Source: Earliella scabrosa (lineage: Eukaryota > Basidiomycota > Agaricomycetes > Polyporales > Polyporaceae). Taken from it: a DNA stretch of 64,000 nucleotides. Positions 1 through 10,800 of the stretch are shown one piece after another. The translations under genes and the position numbers were made by a program. The notes under the pieces were generated by a model. That model saw only the letters and a list, made by a program, of their open reading frames with translations. It did no database searches and was not told the DNA's origin. Where the stretch lies: NCBI GenBank assembly GCA_022605405.1, contig JABYQQ010000029.1, positions 248,001-312,000 on the forward strand, given 5' to 3'. Every line of letters starts with the position of its first letter. Position 1 is the first letter of the stretch.

Positions 1-310
1 AGCCCTCGAGAGGCATCGTGGAGCAAACCCCGAGCAGTTCGCATTGCGTGAAATGGTCTGGTCCCAATGAACGTATCCAAGACGGTTCTGCAGGCTTCTT
101 GAGTGCGCCTTCGGCCTGAGACCAAGTCAGTATGCCCGGATTCAATTCAGGTGTGGAATCGCTGATGAGTCATCCGGAACTTTATCACAAATACATAGAA
201 GGCTCAAGCGCACCGCGCATCTAAGTGGCAGGCAGCAGATGACCACTCGACCACATTGACATTTGTCACGTAATGAGCGATGGGACTCCGAGGGAACATC
301 AAAGATGCTG
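1..310. other. Window edge, downstream flank of hydrolase A
   Basis: No gene was recognised here. The minus frame of hydrolase A would stay open to about position 142 if its last intron were not spliced. I prefer the spliced model that stops at 311. The left neighbour of A lies outside the window. Confidence 0.4.
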
Positions 311-2622
311 CTACATCTGAACGTCCGTCTCGTGCCTCGCACACGGACTGGTATTACCGGGAATCTATTCTCGAAGGTAAATCCATGTACCCATGATTCC
401 AACGAGCAACATACCGTTCCGTCATGGAAGAAATTCTTGATGATGTCGACGCTGCACCGGTCGTGATTCCATATCAGATCCTTCAGGAAGAGTCAGTATG
501 TAGATGTAGCCTGTCGTCATGCGTGAAGATAGTAGAACTCACCCCGTATGGCAGGTCGCTGATGACATTGACATCCGGCCAAACCTGACGAGCCTCGGAC
601 TCGGATGCGGAATAGTACGTCCAGTAGTCCTTCTTGTGCATGAGAATCAGCACGTTCTGACTCGTGTCTACGTCGTATGGGGGCCGCAAAGAGATGCGTT
701 CTTCAGCCCTGATCGGCCATAGGTGGCAAAGGTAGCGCACCGGAGGGAAAGCCGCCGCCGCTATCACAACGCCAGTCAGCACTCAAGCGATACAATACAC
801 GGGAGACCATACGCACTCAACAACGGCGCGCTCCCCAAGTTGTCGATGATGAGCGTCTCCGCATCTTCCTTCACCCGTGTCTCGTCTGTGTCCTGGCCAT
901 CCAGACTATCGCCACATACGAGCGGCATGCCGTCAAGGTCCACGTCTCCCCAATTGCCCTGTCTCCACGAGTTCCCTGCGCTCTGTTGGCGGAACTCGAA
1001 GAACCAAATCGACGGATCTTTTGTTGGATCAAACTGGGCATCAAAGCACTCTCGGTCAGCATCCATGGCGAATTGTACGTCGAAGCTATTCCTGCATAAA
1101 GGTTTGCAATCAATTAGCGCATTCAGTTCTGTAGGTGACTGAACGTGTACGCCGTACTTCCAGCCATTCAATTTGTCGTTCATTTGCTACGTGGTGAGAT
1201 GAGGATCAATTCCAGTGGGAAGATGGGCTGGACACTGACCCTCGCAGTCCCCTTGAACATAGCATGATCTACCGCTTGGTCCCCGCTGGCGACCCCGAAA
1301 CCATGCGTAACCCCGGCGAGCATTTCCTTCTCGTGGATAGCGAGCGAGTTGTTTACAGTGGCTATGTCCTTGAGCCATCGCTGTACAATCGTCAGGTTTT
1401 CGGAGATCGAACGTATGGGCAGTGTCAAGCACCTGATGACTGGGGATTTCGTTCAAAGTAGCCGGATCAACAGGGTCGTCCATGAGAATTCTTCCAACGC
1501 GCTAGAAAATTGCCGTCAGCGTCACGCTATCAAGCAGGATGTCTCCACGAACCTTGGGGAACACTGCGGCGGACATCGTGAGCTCAGCGCAGTGGAAGTG
1601 GGGTTGTACTGTGACATACTCTTCATGAGGTAACTCGCTACTACGCTTCCGTGCGCCTCGGTCCAAAGATTGATCAGAGCGCCAGGACGCTCGAAGACAT
1701 CTGCCATAGCTACGAGGTCGCGCACAGTGGACGCGGTTCCGACGTACTTGAACAGCGCGGGCCCCATCTTCTTCATGCAGTGCGCGATCATCATCTCCTG
1801 CGCCCGTAGGAACATCCGGACGTCTTCTGCGTTCTGCAACGTGGGCCACGTAATTGTCCCATCTTCGACCCACTCCAGCTCATAGGAAAGTTCCATGCGG
1901 AACGTGCGCTTGTAGAAGCTGGTTCTTTCGGGAGTGCTTTTGAAGCATTGCGCAGTACTGCACGCGCACCTGTCAGAGTGAACGAAATCATCAGATAGAG
2001 CAAGAGACCTACAGGCCGGTGAGATTACGATCTCGGGGAGTCCAGTACACCATGTCGTACTCGTTCCCAAAAATGCTTTCGGGTAGATCTTGGTCTTCAT
2101 TGTATAGCGTGTAAGAAGACCAGCTGTCGTTCAAGAATAGGAGATTCATATCCAGCACGCTGAGCTCTTTGCCCAAGTACGACATCCCTGTGTAAGTGCA
2201 ACCGTCAGCATTGTTGCGCCAGTACTAATATCCCTTAGGGGTGGATATGTCAAGGCGGAGTTACATACCGCCATGTATGAAAATTGTCCCCCTGCGCTCA
2301 GTAGAACTCTGAGATTGACGACGGTAGACATTCAGGGATGTGCTGCCGAGAGTGGGGTCATGCCAGTCTACAGGCACTTCGAGGACACCGCACTCGAAAG
2401 ACCTCTCATCCAAAATGGGATTGTTGCATTCGACGACTTCATATTGAAGTCCGTGTGGAAGGATGCCAAGGTGGGCCTATCTCGTCATCAGGGTCTTGAA
2501 AGCTCTTGCGGCAGCAAGGATGATTGTGGTTCCAATACACGCACCTGGAGGTCTTCAGTCGCGGAGGCCCGCGTTGCAAGGATAACCCAGATCGCGCCAA
2601 GAAGGAGAGTTGAGCTGAGCAT
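311..2622 (-). CDS. Secreted TAP-like alpha/beta-hydrolase paralogue A, probable pseudoenzyme
   Basis: The start ATG at 2622 opens a signal peptide (MLSSTLLLGAIWVILATRAS) followed by a GTGCGT donor. Later exons carry the family blocks: an ECGVLEVPVDWHD segment, GTIFIHGG where the oxyanion loop should be, the EYDMVYWTPRDRNLTG strand, and the elbow region LWTEAHGSVVAS. The C-terminal TAP-like block has CHLWPIRAEERISLRPPY and HKKDYW. In tripeptidyl-aminopeptidase relatives the elbow reads GFSYG; here it reads TEAHG, so the nucleophile Ser is Ala (codon 1654-1656). The acid Asp is kept and the usual His position is Asp. The last exon is modelled through a GTATGT donor (414) to a short tail ending at 311. 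An extracellular role is inferred from the signal peptide. Introns are many and short. A TATA-like ATAAAAG lies about 45 bp upstream. It is one of four paralogues in the window. Confidence 0.75.
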
Positions 2623-3384
2623 ATCGTGAGCTGGCGTGAGGGGTAAAGAGCGACTCAAATGCGCACCTTTTATTGTCGTCGTCGACTTCGCAGAGCGCGC
2701 TGTTACCATCGCCTACACCGCTGCGAGATCAAACTCTGAACGACGTTGGCAGTTGCGCGCCAGCTGTGTTGAACGCGGTTGATTTGAAAGTTGGAGGATG
2801 TCCTTGTCCAACATCGCGCATCCGGGCTACAATGAGTACAAAGAAGCTAACAAATAACGTCAAGGTCGCGTCTCCAGCATGAGTACACCCTGGCAACCCG
2901 GGCTCGCGCCCGAGTGCAGGAGGCACCCCGAAGGACCACTGACTAGGGATCGCACGAGTCTATCACGGCCGAAGCAGCACGTTAAGACAGCAGATGATGA
3001 TCGAGTTCTGTTGGATGATGATCGACTTCTGTTTGACGTTCCTGCCGGCCGCCGCATTGCCCTGTCGTGGAGGGAGAGAGAGAGGTAAGTACTTGGTCGT
3101 GGAAGTTGGTAACGCAGGATGGAAGTACAGAAGCGCCGAGCCCAGGGCTTCTATGGCCCGAGCCGGACCGAGCTATGCCGTACCGCCGTCGACTGCAGAT
3201 GTCTCGCGATGTCCAGCCAAGTCAGCAGTATGGTGCCGACGACGGTCGGCGCGAGCCTCAGATGTGCGATTATGACCGTGCTCATTCTATGTACGATATG
3301 AGAGGGGAAGGGGATACTTATGCAGCGTGAGCAGTGTGGTACATCCATCGTTCCCATGCTACTCTGTGATCCTCCACCGTAGCT
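2623..3384. other. Intergenic between hydrolases A and B
   Basis: This holds the promoter of A, with TATA-like ATAAAAG on the minus strand near 2667-2673. A plus-strand frame at about 3067-3330 has a Gln/Tyr/Asp-rich end but no recognisable domain, start context or neighbouring exons, so I do not call it. Confidence 0.35.
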
Positions 3385-5644
3385 TTAGGACCATTCTGGT
3401 CCCGATCCGCCGAAATGCGAGCTGTCAGGATACTGTCGAGGATGAGATACGTGCGCCAGTCGTGCCTATGTAAAGACTCACCGCGGAACCACGGAAGAAG
3501 CTGTCAACAATATCAAGATTGTGTTGGTCATGATCCCACAGACGGTAATAATCCTGCGAAGTATATCGTTGAGCATCGAACTGTTCATTGATTGTGGCCC
3601 GACTAGACGGCAAGCGGTGACTTACTCCGTACCGCAGGTCACCGACAACGTGGGCACCAGGCCAGAGCTGACGAGCAGCAGACTCGGACACCGTGAAGTA
3701 TGTCCAATAGTCTTTCTTGCGCAAGAGAACCAAGAGATGCGCGCTCAGATCCAGGTCGTAAGGCGGGCGGAGGGAGATGCGCTCCACAGCTCGCACAGGC
3801 CAGAGATGGCACAGGTACCGCATTGGAGGGAATGCACTCGGCGCTGCTCATGGTCTCTAATTCAGTTAAGTGCACGAGTAGGGTCAGGGACGCGTACGCA
3901 CTCATCATTGGAGCGCTCCCCATATTATCGACGAAGAACTCGGTGACTGCGTTACGAACGCTATCCGCGTCGGCACTGTCGGCATCATCATGGCTGTCCC
4001 CGCAGACCAACGGTGTGCCTCCCAGCGCAGCTGGGTCAAGTAGACTGGGCCCAATTCCAGTGATCCCCCGATAGTCCGACTGAAGTGATAGGGAGAGCGC
4101 GTGATAAGATGACCTAGCTGCATTTTCCTCCCACATAGCGTCATATAGTGCTTCTCTGTCCAGCCGGTTTCTGTGTTGTGCCCGAAGGTTAATACTATAT
4201 TCTAGATGATGAGTGTAAATGAGACGTACTTCCACCCGATGACGTCTGTACTCATATACTGCGCGCGTCTCGATCAGTCCGGTACGTAGACCCAAGCAAG
4301 GGGGTATCATACTCACATACACGGTCGACTTGTAGCTGGCAATGTCGTAGTCCAGATAGCCGGTTGACCTCGTGTAACCATCTGCGACTCTTGTCCTCAC
4401 CTCTTCCTCCAACACGGCGAGCGAGTTATTCAAAGCGGCGACGTCTGCCAGCCAGCGCTGCATGTATCTGTCAGAGAGAGACGTTCACTCGACTACATGC
4501 TACACACCAAGTGGCCGGGCATCTCTGTGAACGCGGCCGGGTCTGCCGGATTGTCCATCACGATCTTGCCTAGACGCTGCATGACGGTAAGTCACGGCCA
4601 CGCACCACGCGAGTGTTGAGCGCACCTCAGGAAACACTGTCATGACATCAGGACTCAGGACTCAGTAGAGACAACGTGAATTGAAAGCAACGCACACTTC
4701 ATGACATGGCTAGCCACGACACTCCCGTAGCCCTGCGTCCACATATTGATTGGAGAGCCCGGGCCGTCCAGGAGGTCGGCCAAGGCTGCGACGTCGCGTG
4801 CGGTAGCCGCGGTACCGACATACTTGAACAGCTCTGCTGCACCCATCTTCTCGGTGCAGTACTTGAACGTCTTCTCCTGCGCCTTGAGGAACATACGGAC
4901 GTCTTCGGGACCCTGAACATCATCCCACGTCACCGTCCCGTCTTCATACCACCCTGGTTCATACTGGAGCTCGCGGCGGAACACGCGCTTGTAGAACGTG
5001 GTTCTCTCCGCACCGTATTTGAAGCACTGAGGAGTACGGCTGAATGGGTTCAGATGAACCCAAGCATGCGCAGGGTGAGAGGATGAGTCATCGAGAAGAG
5101 AAGCAGACGCACAGCCCGGTGAGGTCCCGATCGCGTGGCACCCAGTAAACGAAGTCGTATTCGTCTCCTAGCACCCTATCGAGGGACCCCTCCAACATGA
5201 ATTGGTGTTCAGATATCCACGACGTATGGTCGTGGCCTCGCTGAGATACGCCTGGGGGATCGGGCCCACGTCAGCTACCCTCGCTGATACGAGAACCGAC
5301 GAGGCGCCAACCATCGTGCACGAATATGGTGCCCTTGCGCGCAGTTGCGTTCTGGACTGAATGCCGCAAGAATTGCAGCGTGGTACTGCCAATACTACGA
5401 TCGTGCCAGTCGAGAGGCACTGAGATTGTACCACACTCGAAATCGGTGTGGTTGAAAGGACACTGGACCACTTGGTATGGTGGCAGATGCGGTCCCAGAA
5501 TGACCTATGGTATCGTGGGCATCAATACTAACACGTAGACTGTCCACAGATCGGTAGACGCACCTGGCTGTCGTCGCTTGCCGCAAGGCCACCAAGCGCT
5601 AGGAAAGCAAAGGATACGCTCAAAAGGAAGGCCAGTTTCGACAT
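3385..5644 (-). CDS. Secreted TAP-like alpha/beta-hydrolase paralogue B, probable pseudoenzyme
   Basis: The start at 5644 gives a signal peptide (MSKLAFLLSVSFAFLALGGL) and a GTGCGT donor after SDDSQ. The family blocks follow in order: FECGTISVPLDWHD, GTIFVHDG, EYDFVYWVPRDRDLTG, a helical lid segment around WYEDGTVTWDDVQGPEDV, the elbow region MWTQGYGSVVAS, then RLGKIVMDNPADPAAF. The C-terminal TAP-like block has CHLWPVRAVERISLRPPY and RKKDYW. The elbow is TQGYG, so Gly (codon 4730-4732) replaces the nucleophile Ser. The residue after the last YG, where the relatives have the catalytic His, is Asp. The terminal exon uses a GTGAGT donor (3481) and stops at 3385; without that splice the frame stops at 3425. 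Exons and several introns are nearly identical to paralogue C, about 29.5 kb away in opposite orientation. A secreted non-catalytic role is inferred. Confidence 0.77.
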
Positions 5645-6044
5645 GGCAGGAGGAGGCGAGCAGCCATGGCAGGCATTCCGTGAACCTATATGCCGCGGTA
5701 CAAGCGCACGAAGCAGCTACGGTCAAACTTTGCCAGACATCAAGCGTCAGTTGTGGTAGGCCTGGAAGGCAGCGCTACGCCCATCTCATCGATAGTGTAT
5801 GGTCCGGTGACACGTCGTTCTGCACGTTATGTTTCAATGAGGAATCAATGCATGCGCTAACGACAAGCTCACCGGCTGCGAACTGAGCACACAATGAAGC
5901 ACTCACGTCTGCTGATGCACCAGGCCGCATGTCACCAAACGAAGATAGAGCGACCAAATCACGCGAGACTGTCTCCGATAATTTATGCAAGACAGAGGGA
6001 GTAGGAGGACACGTAGCTATACGGATATCATCCCAGCCTGCATC
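5645..6044. other. Intergenic: promoter of B and 3' flank of the PDI gene
   Basis: I see no coding signal. It should contain the upstream region of hydrolase B and the 3' untranslated end of the disulfide isomerase gene. Both flanking genes are on the minus strand. Confidence 0.4.
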
Positions 6045-7870
6045 TCACAGCTCGTCGCGCTTGACCTCATCCTCAGCGGTCTCCTCCTCAGTCTCGTTCA
6101 CAGGTGGCACGAACGCGCCGAGAATGTTAGCCTTGATCTTGATCTCGTCAAGCTTCGCAGGTGAGAGCGTGCGCTTCGTCAAGATAGAGGACAGACTGCA
6201 GTTCGACGATGGAACATCAGTACTTGTCCCTCCCTGTCTTGTCTGACTACGTACCGCTTCGACTCCTTCTCGATGTACTCCTCGCTGCCGCTGGCGACCT
6301 TCTCCATCACACGGAGGTAGTGCTTTGCGCCGGCGCCAAGGGTTGCAGCAAGGTCCTTTGCCTCCTTGAGGAGCGCCTGACGCGCATCAGCCGCACTCTC
6401 GAAGAACTTCTCGGCGAGGGCGTCGAGTTCAGCGAGACGACCAGCTTTCTCGTTCAGGAGACCACCAGGGGCACGCTGAGTGCCGCACTTCTCGTTGAGG
6501 AACTCGATGAAGCCCTCCTCGGTACGCGGACCGTCGTAGTCAATAGGCGAGTCTGTGCAAGACATCCCACCCGTCAGCGCACGATGAAATCGATAGATAT
6601 TTAGCTCTCGTACCCTTCTGGCCCTTCGGGAAGAACATGATCGTAGGGAAGGAACCAATCTCGTACTTCTCAGCGAGCGGCCTGTTCTTCTTCGCGTCTG
6701 CGTCGACATTCGTGACGAGGCACTGAGGAAGATATTTGAGTATGCAGTACGCATGTTAGGGTAGATTGAGTACGTACGTTAGGCTCGCTGGCAAAGTCCT
6801 TCGCAACCTCCTCGTAGATGGGCTTCAGACGTTTGCAGTGACCGCACCAAGGAGCAGTGAATGCAACGATGGCGTCCTTCTCTGGGTTCTGACATGGGAT
6901 TTCTCAGAATGGTTGCGACGTGGAAATCTAAATAGAGACGTACAAGTGCAATCTCCTCGAAGGTGTGCACGTCGAGAACCTGGTACGCTGGAGGAGGTGG
7001 AGGCTTAATGTTTGACTTCACGCCGGACTTCTCCGTGATACTGCATATGCATTAGCTCAGTGTGTGCCATTTGCCGACCAGAGAGGGGGATGACGCAAAG
7101 GTCAGCATATAGAAGCGTAGGTCTCATCTTCAGTTTCAGAGACCTTAAACCTGCAAGAACATCATGCCCGGGACGAGACACACAACCGGGGCGTACGATC
7201 GGAGGAAAACGGTCACAGGGACGTGCAAGAATGCCACGCATACATAAAGGCCAGACTCAGCAGTATAGGATAACATGGAACAACCGGACCACTACCAAGG
7301 GAACGGGTACGAGAAGGAAGACTCACAAGTTCGCTAGAGCATCAAGGTCACGGCCACCGTCATACTTCTCGGGCTCGCCTCCGTCAGGACCAAACCACTT
7401 GAGTGCTGAAATGCGTCCATTCGTCAACCCAACCCGAAGAGCGGAACGATGATTGCATACGTACTTGGGAAGCCCGTCACACCATATTTCTGACCCAGTG
7501 GCCGTCCAGCGCCGTCCGCATCGACCTTGGCAACGATGACCTTGTCTTTTGCGTGCGCAAACGCGTCTGCGAGCTGCTCGTAGACTGGTGCGAGGTTCTG
7601 CGCAGCAGCATGCTCAGTCCGGAAATGTCGGAGATCGTAAGCATGCGGGGCAACGTACCTTGCAGTGTCCACACCAGGGTGCAAAGCTGCCACACACGCC
7701 TTCAGCATACCACCGTCTGTTCAAGCACATGCAGATACGCACAACTCGACCAGCGCAGGCTTGCCCTTTCCAACGACTTCGTCAAAGTTCTCCGGAGTAA
7801 GGTCCAGGACGTTGGATGCCAGCGCAGAGCCGATGGACAGAACCGCCGCAAAGAAAGTGCCAAACTTCAT
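6045..7870 (-). CDS. Protein disulfide isomerase, ERp38/P5-like
   Basis: This enzyme forms and rearranges disulfide bonds in proteins folding in the ER lumen. Start 7870 encodes a signal peptide (MKFGTFFAAVLSIGSALA). The first thioredoxin domain follows, with active site APWCGHCK, interrupted by introns at 7742-7687 and after CGHCK. A linker with PPPPPAYQVLDVHTF leads to the second thioredoxin domain (AFTAPWCGHCKRLKP, then GSFPTIMFFPKG). The C-terminal third is a charged all-helical region (LAELDALAEKFFESAADARQ and onward) that fits the ERp29C domain. The chain ends in KRDEL, an ER-retrieval signal of the HDEL/KDEL type with Arg first. Two CGHC domains plus ERp29C is the layout of fungal ERp38, and the length of roughly 370 residues fits. 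The gene appears intact, with about six or more introns. Confidence 0.92.
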
Positions 7871-10800
7871 GTCGCCGAGAGAACAAGACCTAGAGGGTGG
7901 TGGAGGGAAGAGAGAAAGAGGGTTTTTGAGTGAGGTGGCGGCTCTCGCGAGCCTTTGTCAGAGTCCGAGTGAGAAAGTGCGACGTGGAGGCATTGGAGGT
8001 GCTTAGGTAAGCGGACGGTGAGACCAGGAAAGGCAATTCGGTGTATTGTGCGCCCCGGACAAGCTCGGGCCGGACAACTCCCGACGAGTCTCCCCAAACT
8101 TCCAAGTCTACCGTCTATGACCACTAGTGAGTACAGCTGTGCTTGACGTTGACCATCGCACCTCGAATACGACCTCGGCATAGTCAAGGTGCGCACTACG
8201 CATATTTCCAGACCAATTTTCGCCCTAAAACGCGAGTCCCGCTGGTGGGAGCCTCCACGACTAGCTGGTGAGTGAGTCCTCGGGTCCACCATCTCACGAC
8301 CTCCTTCTCAGCGTGACGCTATCCCAGAGGCCACATATCGTGTAGACTTCCGTCAAGGGAATGACATGCAAACACAAGATCTGCGACAGATGTACGTCAA
8401 GTATCCTCAGTACCAGTGGTGCTTGCAAGATTTGAGACCATCAACCACCCATGGTGGTTTGGGCATGCAAACATATTCATCTGCTTGTCAATTAATCATC
8501 GGATGAGAAACTTGCGCTGACTCAACTTTCCTCTCAGCCACGTACGTTGTCCAAGCAGAGGCTGCCAATCGATGTCGCTAACAGCATGTTGACACGACGA
8601 GGTCTTGTCTGGCAGAGACATGCCAGTGAATTCGAATAGTAGAAGGCTTGCTATCATTATTGGAGACGGTCTGTGCGAGGTGTAGGTGTTTCATGGACTC
8701 ACCTCCATGCTGACTGAGCACGACATACACTGGCACATGTCTGCAACGAGGACGACCACACACGAAGGACGTGTCCAAGTCTGCCTCATGCCCGACGGCT
8801 GACGATAGTGCTGTGCGCCGTACATACTCGCCGACGCTACCGCAAGGCCTTCCCTGTGTCTACGCTGTGACTTACCGATGCTAAGCATCTCCACTGACGT
8901 TGAACATCACCGCCGTGTTTCAGAAGCACGGAGTTGGCGCGATAGCATATCACAGTAGTTCATCAAGAAGCAGCGCACTGTGGCCGTTACGCACTCGAAT
9001 TGCTCATTCCTACACAGAAATGCGTGGATAAGTCATGATTCTAGTGAACACCCTCATAGCAGCGCACTCACCGGCCCCCGGGAAGTGATCATACTCTTGG
9101 GATAGGAGGCACGGGGAGATCGGAGAATATGAAGGAGATGAGCGCTGGATGGGGGTTAGCGGTTCTTCTTGCTTCGCACAGGCGCGGAACTTGATTCATG
9201 CACGAAAACGGCGGACAATGATGGTGACCAGTGCCTCGACGAGAACGACCCGTGTGATGTATTACCTGCGCGCGAAGTATTACCTCAATCTGTTACATCT
9301 TCTCCGCTTCTCCCTCGCCCATATGATACGGCGGCACTCCGTGTGCAGAATGGATGCAAGGCTTGACGCGTTCCGACATCGCCAATGAGACCAGAAGCAC
9401 GGACAGTGCCTCACAAATTGCGACAGGGGGGTTCTAGACTCGCGCGATCTTGTCATTATTCGTAAGATGCAGCCAAGTTGGCGATGCCTACTGCCACCGA
9501 CGAACCCGAGAACAGAGTTCCGTCCCGCGCAACAAGGTTAGGCCCTGGCTCCTGACAAATTATTGAGCGGCCGGACTCACCTTGAACTCTGTCATAACGC
9601 TGCCGAGACAACGAGGGGTGGAGATTGGAGCAATGGAAGGCGTTCTGGAGGCGTCCTGTTCACATAACCTCATCTTGATCGCAGGGAAAGACGGTGCGCA
9701 TTAACGCCCTCCGGATGGCCACACCTATGAGCCGGTCTTTGGTGTTACCAAACGAGCCAAAGATACGCACTTACGCCGATATTGTTAACCCATCTTGGGT
9801 GCTCGGTCCCGAGCCGTCCATCCAAATCTGGAGACCGAGGGAACGTTCAAATCCGCGGCGCCAACTTGCGAAGACCAGGCTTCTACTCCTATCCTGTGTG
9901 AGACGCCACCGCCATATGATGCAGGGCGACGATCGGGCGACACTCACCGCGACGAAGCTCCAGGATATACAGCTATAGCCTTTGCGCGTACACGAGGCTA
10001 GCGGCGCACCGGCACTGCCGGTGTGCGCACTCGTCTTCGCAGCGAGACTCGCGAACCTTGGGGCGCCTTCCATATCCGGTAACATGTTTGCCAATCTCGG
10101 CGGAAGAGGTTCGAGTCACGGTGGCTGAAAACGGTCGACGTGTCTTGAGAGGCACCCAGCAGCGACATTGACCCCGTAGGCTGTGAGCATGTCAGAACAC
10201 GAGGCAAACATGAGGCCTGGCTCGTCGCGCGCCGAGTTCTTCCGCTGAATCGCGACCGGTGAACTGTGGCATCCGACGCATTCCTGCCGGGCCCCTGCGC
10301 GCACCCAAGGCGAACGGGACGACGATCGACAACCGCATGCTAGCACGAAAAGCGTTGGAGAGTTTCCTTCGCGACCGATCCTCGTTAGCTGCAGAGGACA
10401 CACGCCGATCGCACCATACCAAACATCGGCCTCCTCGTGTCGTGCAATGCGCCCGCTTGGACCACCGATAACTATCGACGGTCCCTGCCCGCCCCCACAC
10501 AAATGCCATAGCAACCAGAGACAACAGTGAGACGCCTTCATGTCGAGCGAGAACTGCCTCCTCCTCTGAACCCCGGCAATACGTCCCGAGAGCGGTTCCC
10601 AAATCGAGCGAAGACAATAAGACTTGGATCAGAGAGGCCAGATCTCGTGCGTCTGCTGATAGAGTGAGGGTGGGGCACTGGAGCTCCGCGAAGCAGAACC
10701 GCCTTCTGGTCTCGACTTGCCAATACCATCCACATGCTCGGGCGCGGTCTCGAAGTACCACAGGCGCCCGAGGGATGAGACCGGTCGAAGTCGAGCACGA

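Noticed and set aside
9169..9366. Frame reading DNDGDQCLDENDPCDV, like a thrombospondin type 3 repeat
   Set aside because: Only one short acidic segment, no neighbouring repeats or exons, and a competing frame over the same bases. Chance resemblance is more likely.
10095..10125. GGTTCGAGTC, a tRNA T-loop-like word
   Set aside because: The flanking bases do not form the T stem, and no acceptor or anticodon arm could be drawn around it.
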